64,000 nucleotides of DNA from Serinus canaria (taxonomy: Eukaryota; Chordata; Aves; Passeriformes; Fringillidae), in NCBI RefSeq assembly GCF_022539315.1, contig NC_066336.1, positions 1,616,600 to 1,680,599 on the forward strand, read 5' to 3'. Made by a program: the position numbers and the translations under genes. The notes under the pieces were generated by a model. It had not been told where the DNA came from, searched no databases, and saw only the letters and a list, made by a program, of their open reading frames with translations. Within the stretch, counting starts at the first letter, position 1. Every line of letters starts with the position of its first letter. Below, piece after piece: positions 1 to 10,444 of the stretch.

Positions 1-377
1 AGAGGAGCAGCAGCTGCCTCTGCCCCTGGCCCTTCAGAGGCAGAGTGCACCTTTCTCCAGGATCCCTGCTCCAGCAGAACCAGCCCTGGCCCTGCAGGAG
101 GGCTGAGCCACAATTCCAGTGGCACTGCTGCCAGCCCCCTGACCCACAGGGTGTCAGGCTGTGCTCTGCCTCTGCCAGGGTTGGTTCAGTTCACTGCACT
201 GTTCATTTTATCCTTTTATTTTCTTCCCTAGTAAAGAACTGTTATTCCTGCTCCCATATTTTTTGCCTGAGAACCCCTTAATTTAAAATTTATAGCAATT
301 CAGAAGGGTGGGGTTTGAATTTTCCATTTCAGGGGATGCTCCTGCCTTCCTTAGCAGGCACCTGGCTTTCCAAACTG
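1..377 (+). mobile_element. LTR-A copy, cut by window start
   Basis: This stretch is nearly identical to 49905-50278, differing by a few substitutions and small indels, and the similarity stops after the motif CTGGCTTTCCAAAC. A diverged copy lies at 2545-3160. The block contains AGTAAAGAACTGTTATT, taken as the polyadenylation-side end of a solo LTR on the plus strand. No retroviral coding sequence is next to it. Family and orientation are inferred from the copies inside this window only. Confidence 0.6.
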
Positions 378-469
378 AGACAGAGACCCTTTTCAATAAA
401 CCATGAGTTCCAAGCACTGGCTTCAGAGATCTCTGGTCTCTGTCCATCCCCACCATCCTACCCCCATCA

Positions 470-1133
470 CCAGGCTGGCTGGTGGCACTCTCTGAGTGAG
501 GAGCACACCCAGGCTGGCTGGTGGCACTCTCTGAGTGAGGAGCACACCCAGGCTGGCTGGGGCACTCTCTGAGTGAGGAGCACATCCAGGCTGGCTGAGG
601 GCACTCTCTGACTGAGGAGCACATCCAGGCTGGCTGGTGGCACTCTCTGAGTGAGGAGCACACCCAGGCTGGCTGGTGGCACTCTCTGAGTGAGGAGCAC
701 ACCCAGGCTGGCTGGTGGCACTCTCTGAGTGAGGAGCACACCCAGGCTGGCTGAGGGCACTCTCTGACTGAGGAGCACATCCAGGCTGGCTGGTGGCACT
801 CACTGAGTGAGGAGCACATCCAGGCTGGCTGAGGGCACTCTCTGAGTGAGGAGCACACCCAGGCTGGCTGGTGGCACTCTCTGAGTGAGGAGCACATCCA
901 GGCTGGCTGGTGGCACTCTCTGACTGAGGAGCACATCCAGGCTGGCTGGTGGCACTCACTGAGTGAGGAGCACATCCAGGCTGGCTGGTGGCACTCTCTG
1001 AGTGAGGAGCACATCCAGGCTGGCTGGTGGCACTCTCTGAGTGAGGAGCACATCCAGGCTGGCTGGTGGCACTCACTGAGTGAGGAGCACATCCAGGCTG
1101 GCTGAGGGCACTCTCTGAGTGAGGAGCACATCT
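470..1133. repeat. 39-bp minisatellite, about 17 units
   Basis: The unit is built on GGCTGGCTGGTGGCACTCTC followed by TGAGTGAGGAGCACA. Nearly all units are 39 bp and one near 550 is 38 bp. Because 39 is a multiple of three, a 295-codon minus-strand frame crosses the array with a 13-residue period, but it changes frame at the 38-bp unit. It has no protein-like complexity and is not a gene. Confidence 0.95.
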
Positions 1134-1395
1134 GCACGCAGCAGAGCCGCTCCCTGCCAAGCCGCTGCACTGCAGGACCACTCTCATCTGTCTCTCTTTA
1201 ACAGGAACAAATGGAAATGAGCGAATCAATTAACACAGCACATTAGCAAAATGTCAGAGCCTCCCCATCGCACTTAACCCTTCCCTCAGCACGGGCTGAG
1301 GCAGCAGCGGGGTCAGCCTGGCCCCATCCTGGCTGCAGCTGGCAGAACCTGTCCCCATGTGCCCAGGGAGCAGAGCCTGGGGCTGGGGGGGCAGC
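1134..1395. other. unique sequence, nothing recognised
   Basis: This is non-repetitive GC-rich sequence between a minisatellite and a CR1 end. No coding frame or RNA structure is evident. Confidence 0.4.
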
Positions 1396-1575
1396 TGGGA
1401 CCCCTCCCAGGGCATGGAATTTAAAAATGGATGTGTTTAAAAAAAGAGTGGACGTGGCCGTGGCGAGTGACTCAGTGCCATGGTTCAGTTGATGAGGAGG
1501 TGTTGGGTCAGAGGTTGGACTTGATGATCTCAAAGGTCTTTTCCAGCCTAGTTCATTCTGGGATTCATGGAATGG
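1396..1575 (+). mobile_element. CR1 LINE 3' end fragment
   Basis: The segment GGTTGGACTTGATGATCTCA followed by AAGGTCTTTTCCAGCC and an ATTCTGGGATTC-like tail is the hallmark of an avian CR1 3' terminus. The element is strongly 5'-truncated, as most CR1 copies are. It lies on the plus strand with the tail at about 1553-1570. Confidence 0.85.
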
Positions 1576-2239
1576 GAGCTGTTGGACACAGCACAGCTGC
1601 TTTGCAACTCCTGCAGACCCTCCTGGCTGTGGAGAGGAGCTGGCAGCAGGTTTCCTCTGGAGCAGGGACATGTCTGGGTGCCAGCTCCTTTATGTCTTCA
1701 CCCATGCCTGAAGCAGCCTCATGAGGGCTTGATGTGACTGAGGTCCCACCTGCAGAGCACCTGTGGGTGCAGAATGGTGGAGGGGGGCTGGGCCAGCCTA
1801 CCTGGGACAGGTGGCTGGGCCTGTCTGGTGGCATGGATCTCACAGCTGGGACCCCCATGCCACTGTGGGACACGAGGTGACAGCCTCAGAAGGTCCCTTG
1901 TCCCTGCACAGCAACCCTGGCACACGTGTGAGCAACAGGAGCACCGAGCCCTCTCCTCCCTGTGTGCCAGTAAGTGCCACAGGCAACAGGAGAGCTGCTC
2001 TAAGACATAATAAACCCTCATCAGCTAATTAATAATTAGAGACACTTGTGCCTGAAAGCCTGGCTCCAGTGGTGGGATGATGCACCTCGGCTCTCCTGCC
2101 AGGCACAGCCAGCAGATGTCCAAAGCAGGCAGATCTCAGGGCTGGGGGACACAGAGCTCCCCGTTTCCCACTCTCAGGAACAGTGGCCACAACACTCCCG
2201 CTTCTCTCAGCCCTTGTTTAGGGACAAACCCCCTGTGCC
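1576..2239. other. unique sequence, nothing recognised
   Basis: This is mixed GC-rich sequence with one AT-rich patch at about 2005-2045 (AATTAATAATTA). No gene, RNA or repeat family is recognised. Confidence 0.4.
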
Positions 2240-2518
2240 AGGGCCTGGGTGTCTGTCTGGGTCTGAACAGCTGAGGAAGGAAGGAGCCTCCCCTGAAATG
2301 GAAAATGCAAACCCCCTCCCTCTGAATTATTTTAAATTTGGAATTAAAGGGCTCTCAGGCAAAGATATGGGAATGGGAATAACAGTTTTTTACTAGGAAA
2401 ATTAAAAATACAAATGCAATAGTGCAAACAAAGCACAGCCAGAGTGGGAGCAGGCCCTGGCACGCTGTGGCTCAGGGTGGGGGCACAGTCCCATGCCAGG
2501 GTGGCTGGGTGTGTGTTC
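2240..2518 (-). mobile_element. LTR-A fragment, inverted arm
   Basis: The reverse complement matches 2900-3155 closely. Shared marks include CTCAGAGGGAGGGGGTTTGC (as its complement here) and the TTTTTAATTT/CCTAGTAAA region. It is a truncated LTR-A copy facing the fuller plus-strand copy at 2545-3160, so the two form an imperfect inverted repeat with arms of about 260 bp. Confidence 0.7.
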
Positions 2519-2544
2519 TGTCCCCCCTGTCAGAGCTGGGCAGC

Positions 2545-3160
2545 TCTCTGCTGTCCCTGGGGCAGGTTTCTTTCTCTCTGCCACAGCCAACCCTCCCTCC
2601 AGGAGATCTCTGCTGTCCATGGCCACTGAGTGTCCCTGCAGGGCTGATCCAATTCCAGCATCCCATGGGGAGATGCTGCGCCCAGGGGAGGAGCCAAGCA
2701 TTCCTGCCTGGATCCAATCTGCCCTGGAACAGCCCAGCAGCCTTTGCCCCCTGCATTCCCAGAGGAGCAGCTTTCTGCTGCCCTGCATTCCCAGAGGGAG
2801 AGCAGGCCCATCTCCAGCAGCCCTGGAGCTGCAGAGGAAAACTCCCCCCTTGTGCAGGATCCCTGCTCCAGCAGAGCCACAGCTGGCACTGCAGGAGGGC
2901 TGAGCCCCCCTGGCATGGGACTGTGCCCCCACCCTGAGCCACAGCGTGCCAGGGCCTGCTCTCACTCTGCCAGGGCTTGGTTGCACTCTTGCATTTGGAT
3001 TTTTAATTTCCCTAGTAAATAACTGTTATTGCAACTCCCACATCTTTGCCAGGGAGCCCCTTCATTTCAGAATTACAATAACTCAGAGGGAGGGGGTTTG
3101 CATTTTCCATGTCAGGGGAGGCTCCTGCCTCCCTCAGCAGACACCTGGCTGTTCACACCA
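2545..3160 (+). mobile_element. LTR-A copy (solo LTR)
   Basis: It aligns over its length to 49668-50278. Both share the GGAGGAGCCAAGCATTCCT block, GATCCCTGCTCCAGCAGA, a CTAGTAAA signal and the GGGGAGGCTCCTGCCT end. It is more diverged than the pair at 1 and 49905, so it is probably an older insertion. No internal proviral sequence is present. Confidence 0.65.
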
Positions 3161-3898
3161 GGACACAAAGCAAAGATGTGATGAACTCCAAGAAGTCAAC
3201 ACAGGTGCTCTGAATGCCTGGGACACCTCCCCAGCTCTGTGCCCCCCATCCCCCTCTGCCACCACCCCTGCCCAGCCCAGTGGCCAAGGGTCCCACGGGC
3301 AGTCCTGCCACATCTCCTCTCTCCCACAGACAGGTGTGGGGCTGTCTGTAGCCAGGGCTGGATCAAGCCAGGTCCTTTCATCTTTATTTTCCTGCTTTTA
3401 TTCTTGCTCCAGACATAGCCCTCAGACAGTGCTCACAGTGTCCCGTGGTGCTCACAGCGACCCTTTGAAAGGCTCCCAAAGCCAAGGGGATCCCTCCTGA
3501 GCAGAGCAATCCCACCAGCCAAATTCCTGCATTGTGCTGCGGGGGGTGATTACCCACCTCAATGGCCTCTAATCCATGGATGGGTTCCCACAGGAGCAGC
3601 TCCCTGCTGCATACAAATCCTGCTGGCAGAATGGGGCCGGATTGTGGAGGCATCACCTCGATTAGGGGACGCTGCCCTGACAACTCGGGGCACTTTGTGT
3701 CCGAGGCTCCCCAGCCCCCAGGGCAGGCTGTGAGAGCAGCCAGGGGGCTGAACCGTCTCTGCCATGAATTAACGATGTCCTCGGGGGCTGTGCGCTCTCC
3801 CAGCTGCAGATTTCAGAGCGGGGTGGGCACAGATCCGAGCTCAGCCATGCTCTGGGACAGGGCTGTCCCCTGCCCGGTCCCTCCCCGCTCTGGGAGTC
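3161..3898. other. unique sequence, nothing recognised
   Basis: This single-copy-looking stretch includes a moderately CpG-containing part at 3540-3860. No conserved peptide or RNA gene is recognised. Confidence 0.4.
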
Positions 3899-4522
3899 TG
3901 TCCTGGGGTGATTCTATGATGCTCTAAGCCCCATTTGTCTGTTTACCCCAGAATTAAGGTTTGCACCTTTAGGACTCATTCTGAGAGCGAAGGGGGAAAG
4001 AAGAAGCACACAGTTTGTTTTCAGAAACTGCACTCACTCCTCCACGTTCCTACTGCTGTGTTGTCTGCAGCACGGACGGACAGACAGACAGTGGGACAGA
4101 GCTCTCTTTGCTTTTAGTTCGTTCTTAGCTCTCTGAGGCAGAGAGGTTCCCTGGACTGTGGTTTTTCTTTTCCTTGGACCTGTTCAAACCTGCTCTGGAC
4201 TGAGCACCCAGAAAAACTCCTGCAGCTCCACCTGTGGCCCACCAGGCTGGGCCTGGGCTGTGGCATTTCCCATGAGTGAGCCAAGCTACAGCCCACAGAG
4301 GGACTTTCTGGGTTTGTCTTTGGAGCCACAAGAGGCTTCATTGCTCAGTATTGTTCATTTTTTGTGCTGGTGAATGCTTTACCTGTTAAATAAACAGCTT
4401 TTTCCCACTTTTCTCCAAGGAAATCTTTTTCCTGAAGCAGCTGGGGGAGGGGCTGCTTGAATTTGCTTTCTAGAATAATCCCTTTAGAGGTTTTTCTCCC
4501 AAAATTGCCCTAAACCAGGACA
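3899..4522 (+). mobile_element. LTR-B solo LTR
   Basis: It begins TGTCCTGGGGTGATTCTATG and ends CCCTAAACCAGGACA, giving TG...CA termini with a TGTCCTGG/CCAGGACA inverted pair. A polyadenylation signal lies in GTTAAATAAACAG at about 4386. Minus-strand copies of the family lie at 14791, 30165 and 56704. I see no convincing target-site duplication and no gag, pol or env remains. Confidence 0.85.
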
Positions 4523-4621
4523 AACGTTCTGGAGAGGCTGTGTGTGACTCAGTGGGGACATCTGCAATGTGTGCCCCGCTGGCAGTGCCAGCCCTGTCAC
4601 GCTGCTCCACAGGGGCTGCTA

Positions 4622-4686
4622 GGGCTGGGGGCTGCCAGGGCTGGGGGCTGCCAGGGCTGGGGGCTGCCAGGGCTGGGGGCTGCCGT
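4622..4686. repeat. 16-bp tandem repeat, 4 units
   Basis: The unit GGGCTGGGGGCTGCCA is repeated four times almost perfectly. It is G-rich on the plus strand with runs of five G, so a G-quadruplex is conceivable. Confidence 0.9.
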
Positions 4687-4956
4687 GCTCAGTGGGCATG
4701 GCAGGGGCCCGGCTGTGCTGACTGACGTGTCAGACAGCCGAGCCGTGTGAGAGCTGGCACCGAGCTGCGTGCCAGCCCCATCCCTGCATCCTGCTCCTGC
4801 TGCCCTGGAGCGCCTGGGCACGCTGGCACAGGGGCAGGGAGGGGAGCTGAGCACTGCCTTCCCCTCCCCGTGTGAGCTCCTGCTGCCTGCTGCAGCCCAG
4901 AGTCTCCAAAGAGCCCAGCAGAGCCAGGCTGGGACCAGGGTGGAGACAGAATTCAC

Positions 4957-5300
4957 AAAATTCACAGCATTCACAGAATCACGGCATTCCCAGAATTCCC
5001 AGAATTCCCAGAATCCCTGGGCTGGAAGAGACCTTCAAGCTCATCGAGTCCAGCCCAGCCCCAACACCCCAACTCACCCCTGGCACCCAGTGCCACCTCC
5101 AGGCTTTGTTAAACACCCCCAGGGATGGGGACTCCACCACCTCCCCAGGCAGAACATTCCAGAACTTTATCACTCTTTCGGTATAAAACATTTTTTCCTA
5201 ATTTCCAATCAGTATTTCCTTTGGGGCAGCTTGAGACACTGGTCCTTGGACACAGGGGTCTCCAAAGAGCCCAGCAGAGCCAAGCTGAGACTGGGGTCAA
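4957..5300 (-). mobile_element. CR1 LINE 3' end, minus strand
   Basis: Read on the minus strand it ends GGTCTCTTCCAGCCCAGGGA and then a run of GGAATTCT-like tail units (4958-5010). Body marks shared with 9350, 10008 and the plus-strand copy at 60710 are TTTGTTAAACACCCCCAGGG and AACATTCCAGAACTTT. A 25-bp block, GTCTCCAAAGAGCCCAGCAG and onwards, occurs both outside the tail (4902) and inside the body (5258). Confidence 0.9.
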
Positions 5301-5844
5301 GCTGGCCACTGGGCAAGTGCCTTGGCTCTGGCCCTGCCTGCCACCAAACAGCCAGGCTGAGCAAACCTGGGCTCCAGGGCAGCCTGATTTAAACCATGGC
5401 AGCTTTTCAGGGCCTGACCTCCTCTCCCAGTGAGCCTGAGATGCCCACAGGCCTCTGCCAGTTTTGGGCAGGATGAGGAGAGGAGGAAACTCTGCAGCCC
5501 TGCAGATCTGTGTGTTTCCCACGGCTGCAGGGCTGTCCCTGCACGCTGCAGGTCCTGGTCTGCCCCTCCTGCTGTGTCCCCATGGCAGAAACCTCACAGA
5601 CACAGCCAGAAGGGGCAAATAGAGGCAGGAGAGGGATGGGGCCGTGAGAATCAGTCCCACAGGGGTGTGTGGTGGGCTGGCTGTGGCTCCAGCTGATGTC
5701 CTGCTGATGTGGGGCAGCCAAGCCCATCCAGGACAAATCGAGCTCTGCTGGGAACTGGGACTCCTTGGCAGGGGGACAGCATGGACTGGTCAGCCCAGTG
5801 TTCCCTCAGGGGGAGTCCCAGCCCCAACCCACCAGGAGATGGGG
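5301..5844. other. unique sequence, nothing recognised
   Basis: GC-rich sequence between a CR1 and a minisatellite. No gene is recognised. Confidence 0.4.
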
Positions 5845-6141
5845 TTTGGGGAGATGTGCACTCCCTGCAGGGTGTCCTCTCCCAGCTCAGGGGCAGTGCT
5901 GGTGCTGCTGGCCCCACAGAGGGGTGGCTGTGGATGCAGGATGTTTGGGGAGATGTGCTCTCCCTGCAGGCTCTCCTCTCCCAGCTCAGGGGGCACTGCT
6001 GGTGCTGCTGGCCCCACAGAGGGGTGGCTGTGGATGCAGGATGTTTGGGGAGATGTGCTCTCCCTGCAGGGTGTCCTCTCCCAGCTCAGGGGGCACTGCT
6101 GGTGCTGCTGACCCCACAGAGGGGTGGCTGTGGATGCAGGA
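5845..6141. repeat. 99-100 bp tandem repeat, 3 units
   Basis: The units start at 5845, 5944 and 6044 with TTTGGGGAGATGTG and carry CTGCAGGGTGTCCTCTCCCA and CCCCACAGAGGGGTGGCTGT. The copies are about 95 percent alike, pointing to recent duplication. Confidence 0.95.
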
Positions 6142-6859
6142 TGTCACTCTGGATCCCCAGGCTGGCAGTGGGACACTCCCCAGGGCAAGCCCCTCTCCCA
6201 GGGAAGGATGAGCCCAAATTCACAGCTCCCCCATGAGCTGCACCTGCTGCCTCTCATGGCTGACAACAACCCCATCCACTGGCACCAGACATTTATGTAA
6301 ATATGTGCACATTTCTCTCCATCTCTCATAGAGTTACAGTCGTGTTTGCAGTGCTCCAGTCCTCCGGGGGGGTTAAGGAGGGCAGTCCAGGCAGCCCTTG
6401 CACCCTGGGCAGCAGAGCTGGGGTTCAGCAGCTGCCTACAAAGCAGCCAGACCCCATGGATGTCTGTCCAGCAGTCTGTCCTTCCACCCACCCTCTGCAG
6501 CATCCCCCAGTGCAATGATGCAGACCCAGCCCCACTGGGACCTGTGCTCTGCAAGAGATGATGCACAACCATTCTATTTAAAAAAAAACCAAAAACACAT
6601 GGTAAGATCCTTCCTCCCAAGCATGTTCACAATCCTTGACTAATCTGCTTCTCCATTCATATTTTTTATCTCTCCATCTCTCCATCTCGCTCTCCTTCCC
6701 CCCTCCCTCCAGTGCCTCACCCCAGCTCTCTCCCAGAGCCTCCCCCACGCAGTTCAGCTGTAGGGAGCCATCTGTTTGTCTGTCTCTGCAGCCATCTGGG
6801 TGTCTGCCTGCAGTGTTTGCTGTGTCTCCAAAGCATATACAGCCTGCATGTATAGGTCT
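6142..6859. other. unique sequence with pyrimidine-rich patch
   Basis: Non-repetitive sequence, with an A-rich patch at 6575-6600 and a CTCTCC-rich stretch at 6665-6715. No gene is recognised. Confidence 0.4.
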
Positions 6860-7012
6860 AGCGAGTCACTCTCTCTAAGCTTCGTTCTGTGGGCTTCATT
6901 AACATGCAAATTAGCGAGATCTGACTGGCTCACTTAGCTGCTGCTTCTCTTAGACAGCCATGCAACAATGCAAATACTAATGAGGCTCTGGAAATGCCAC
7001 TTGCTCCAGAGC
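6860..7012. other. candidate conserved noncoding element
   Basis: This AT-richer island holds ATTAACATGCAAATTAGC and CAATGCAAATACTAATGAGG. Two ATGCAAAT octamer-like sites and ATTA cores would suit POU or homeodomain binding. It differs from the GC-rich surroundings and from every repeat in the window. Its enhancer nature is inference; no alignment was possible. Confidence 0.4.
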
Positions 7013-7437
7013 TAAGCAAGCCTGCACTCGGAGCAGGCACTGGCAATTCCAGGCATGCCAGCCCTGAGCACACCTGCTGGAGGACTGGGACAGAAGGGAT
7101 GGGTGATGGATGGATGATTAGGGGCACCCATGCGGAAAAAGAGGCGAGAATTCCCGCTCCGATGGAGATGCCGGCACTCCCGGCCTCAGGATCCTTGGCT
7201 CCAAGATCCCTTTGTCCTCGTTGCCAGTGCTCTGGACCCCAGGCACCCCCTGGATCCCCCAGCATGGCAGCTGACCCAGATCCACGCTGGGCTGGGCTGT
7301 TTCCCCACACCAGTGTGCTGGGCTCGGCCTTCAGCCTCTGCTGGGCTTGACAGCCCCGAGGGACCTGGGCAGGCACAGGGCTGCTCTCCTCAGCTCCCAG
7401 AGCCACCTCCCAGCATGGAGGGGACAGGGGAGCTTGG
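7013..7437. other. unique sequence, nothing recognised
   Basis: The open frame starting in this stretch (from 7130) owes its length to the array downstream. No recognisable protein similarity. Confidence 0.4.
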
Positions 7438-7860
7438 GGACAGACCCTCCAGGGGATCAGAGACAGACCCTCTATGGGGATCAGGGACAGCACAGACCCT
7501 CCAGGGGGCTCAGGGAAGGACAGACCCTCCAGGGGGCTCAGGGAAGGACAGACCCTCCAGGGGGCTCAGGGAAGGACAGACCCTCCAGGGGGCTCAGGGA
7601 CAGACAGTCCACAGGGCCCAGGGACAGGACAGACCCTCCATGGGGTTCAGGGAAGGACAGACCCTCCAGGGGGCTCAGGGAAGGACAGACCCTCCAGGGG
7701 GCTCAGGGACAGACACTCCACAGGGCCCAGGGACAGGACAGACCCTCCATGGGGCTCAGGGAAGGACAGACCCTCCAGGGGGCTCAGGGACAGGACAGAC
7801 CCTCCAGGGGGCTCAGGGACAGACACTCCAGTGGGCTCAGCGACAGACCCTCCAGGGGTC
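7438..7860. repeat. 28-bp minisatellite, about 15 units
   Basis: The unit is GGACAGACCCTCCAGGGGGC plus TCAGGGAA, with shorter variants lacking part of it. A 28-bp period shifts frame at every unit, so all three plus frames cycle through the same three peptides and stay open over the array. The 302-, 182- and 192-codon frames here are therefore artefacts. Confidence 0.95.
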
Positions 7861-8384
7861 TCGGGAGCTGCTCCTGCCTCCTGGGCCCTGTCTGAGAGCT
7901 GTGCCAGCCCCTGGGCTCTCCTGCTCTGCTCCCTGCAGGCACAGAACAGGAGTCTGGGTCGCCATGGAGGAAGTTCTCTGTTACTCTTCAGCTCCATCAC
8001 CTCCTCTAATGATAATTCAACCATACACCTCCTTGTAAAACATTGGGGATGATCAAACGCCGTGCAGCGAGATGAAGGCACCTCATCTTAGGAGCCCGGC
8101 TTCCGTATTCCTTTTTATCCTGGAGATAAAATAAAGAACCATTTGCTCTGGCTGCTGCTGCTGTCTCCTGCCTCTCCTCACCCACGCTGCTCCCACCCCC
8201 CTGGGAGGGAGCAGGGCAGAGCCCCAGCTGCTGCTGCTGCACCCCGGCCTCTGCATCTCCCCCGATGCTGGCACAGGAGGAGCACAGGCAGCTCCTGTGG
8301 GTACAGTGTGCCCCGAGGGAGCACAGAATGAGAATTTCCTCAGCTGTGAAAACCCCCAAGGATCATCCAGTGCAGCCCCTGGCC
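7861..8384. other. unique sequence, nothing recognised
   Basis: It contains a CTG-rich patch at 8150-8245. No gene is recognised. Confidence 0.4.
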
Positions 8385-8674
8385 CTGTCCAGACCCCCCA
8401 ACAACCCCACCCTGGCCATCCCTGCAGTGCTGCCCAAATTTCTCCCCCATCCCTCATCTCCCCCATCCCTCACTCTCACAGAATCATGGAATGGGCTGAG
8501 CTGGAAGGGACCCACAGGGATGATCAATCCCAAAGCCAAACCCTGCCCAGAGCCCCACCAAGCCCAGCCTGGGCATCCCTGGAGCTCTGGCAGCCTCGGG
8601 GCCGTGCCCATTCCCTGGGCAGCCTGGGCAGTGCCAGCACCCTCTGGGGGAAGAGCCTTGCCCTGATCTCCAGC
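8385..8674 (-). mobile_element. CR1 LINE 3' end with shared non-CR1 flank
   Basis: CR1 sequence starts at CACAGAATCATGGAATGGGC (8477) and continues leftward-reading to 8674, where homology stops abruptly at CTGATCTCCAGC. The 78 bp outside the CR1 tail (8399-8476, CACCCTGGCCATCCCTGCAG and CCCAAATTTCTCCCCCATCC) also occur at the same place next to the CR1 at 11704. A further CR1-like half-site, GGATCATCCAGTGCAGCCCC, lies at 8360. Confidence 0.85.
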
Positions 8675-8712
8675 ACCAATCTCCCCAACACAGTTTCAGG
8701 GATGTCCCAGGA

Positions 8713-9164
8713 TGCCTTGGGATTTTAGCTTTTATATTTTTCGTATATTTGTAACTCTTCAATTCTTTAGTGTGTAACTCTAAACTCCATATACAGGGGA
8801 GTGGCTCCATACAAGCTGCTGCTTTCCCGTTTTGGGCTGACACAACAATTTCTCTCCAGGCCTGGGAATCAAGGACACCTCACTTGCTCAGGCCCTGAGA
8901 AATGTAAATGAGAAAAGTGAGTTGGGGAGGAGAAAACTTGGGGTAAATGACTTCATTACCTGAAGCTGTAATTGGAATATAAACCCCCAATATGTAAATG
9001 GATCAAACTTATAAAAGTGTGAAAACCTGTGAGTCCACTTGGGTGCAGCCCCGGGGGGGGGCTTCATCTGCTCTAAATACACCTGAAGGCCTTCAATAAA
9101 TAGAACTTGTTTTTATTGCCTGAACTTTGCCTGGCCTCTGTTTTTAGGTAGTCCTGAAAAGGCA
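8713..9164 (+). mobile_element. LTR-C solo LTR
   Basis: The ends are TGCCTTGGGATTTTAGC and CCTGAAAAGGCA, a TG...CA pair with TGCCTT/AAGGCA inverted ends. A TATA-like CTTATAAAAGTG at about 9010 and an AATAAA in TTCAATAAATAG at about 9095 put U3-R-U5 on the plus strand. Minus-strand relatives are at 19385-19787 and 23188-23635. I see no clear target-site duplication. Confidence 0.8.
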
Positions 9165-9349
9165 TCACCTGTCTCTCCTGTGACAAGGTGACATTATTGT
9201 GTAGGTGCCCCTGGCTTCTCCTCAGTGGCCAAGCCAAAGCAGCCACCACACACATCCTGCCCCTCCTAAGGCCAGCACTGCTCCCCCAGGCCAACAGGGG
9301 CTCCCCAGTGCATTGGGCCTGGGGTGAGAGAAGTGGGGGATTCAGGAAT

Positions 9350-9640
9350 TCACAGAATTCCCAGCATTCCCAGAATTCCCAGAATCCCTGGGCTGGAAGA
9401 GGCTTTCAAGCTCATCGACTCCAACCCAGCCCCAACACCCCAACTCACCCCTGGCACCCAGTGCCACATCCAGGCTTTGTTAAACACCCCCAGGGATGGG
9501 GACTCCACCACCTCCAGAACATTCCAGAACTTTCTCACTCCTTCAGTGAAAAACTTTTTCCCAATATCCAACCTGTATTTCCCTTGGGGCAGCTGGAGGC
9601 TGTGAGCTCTGGTTCTGTCAGTGCCTGGAGATGGTACCGA
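9350..9640 (-). mobile_element. CR1 LINE 3' end, minus strand
   Basis: It belongs to the same subfamily as 4957-5300: a GAATTCCCAGAATTCCC tail at 9355-9385, then GCTGGAAGAGGCTTTCAAGC and TTTGTTAAACACCCCCAGGG. It lacks about 12 bp (CCCAGGCAG) before AACATTCCAG that its relatives have. Confidence 0.9.
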
Positions 9641-10007
9641 GGCCAGGGCAGGTGCTCTGGGGCTTGGAGGTGAAGCACACGTGGAAAAAAGATGCTAAAT
9701 GGGCAGGATGACAAAGCACAGGCAGCAAGAGCCACTTGTCCTGCCCAGAGAGCACCACAGAAAGAGCCAGGTTTTGGTGTGGGAGGGGGCTGAGGTCTGG
9801 AGCTGCCCCAGCCCATCACAGGCTCAGCAGCCGCCCAGGGCATTTTGGTGTCGGTTTCAATGGCTTTTCCTCCCTCTACAAATGGCCTCACAAGAATCCC
9901 CCTCAGGGAGGATGCCCTGCAGCCAGGTCTTTGAAGAAGCTGAAAATTTAAGGACAGCCCAGGAGGCAGAATTTCCTCCTGGCTTGTAGACAAGTTCTTG
10001 AGTTTAC
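9641..10007. other. unique sequence, nothing recognised
   Basis: Spacer between two CR1 copies of the same subfamily and orientation. No gene is recognised. Confidence 0.4.
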
Positions 10008-10225
10008 AGAATTCCCAGAATCCCTGGGTTGGAAGAGACCTTCAAGCTCATTGAGTCCAACCCAGACCCAACACCCCAACTCCCCCCTGGCACCCAGTGC
10101 CACATCCAGGCTTTGTTAAACACCCCCAGGGATGGGGACTCCACCACCTCCCCAGGCAGAACATTCCAGAACTTTAGCACCCTTTCCATGGAAAACATTT
10201 TCCTGATATCTAACCTAGGCAACTC
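10008..10225 (-). mobile_element. CR1 LINE 3' end, minus strand
   Basis: It reads ACAGAATTCCCAGAATCCCT, TTGGAAGAGACCTTCAAGCT and CTCCACCACCTCCCCAGGCA, then stops after TTTTCCTGATATCTAACC. It is truncated earlier than the copies at 4957 and 9350. Confidence 0.9.
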
Positions 10226-10444
10226 ATCTGTGGTGGAAGAGGCCATCAGGAGCTGGTGCTCTCTTTGTGGGAATTCCATTGGCCAGAGATGGGTTCTGTG
10301 TGCTGAGCCACCTCTGCTCTGTGCAGCACAGCTGGGCACAGCTGGGCACTGCAGTTTGTCAGGTGCCAGGGCTGTTCCCTGCAGGATACCAGGGAGGTTG
10401 TGCCAATGCAAAGGCCGCACAGGCCCCTGGTGGCTCCTCTGTGC

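Noticed and set aside
470..1133. CRISPR-like regular repeats
   Set aside because: The units are contiguous without unique spacers, and the sequence is vertebrate nuclear DNA.
283..1229. Minus-strand open frames of 295 and 268 codons
   Set aside because: They translate the 39-bp minisatellite; the 13-residue repeat appears in two frames and breaks at the 38-bp unit.
7130..8052. Collagen-like Gly/Pro-rich plus-strand frames
   Set aside because: The apparent GGSGKDRPS-type repeat is the 28-bp minisatellite read in three frames.
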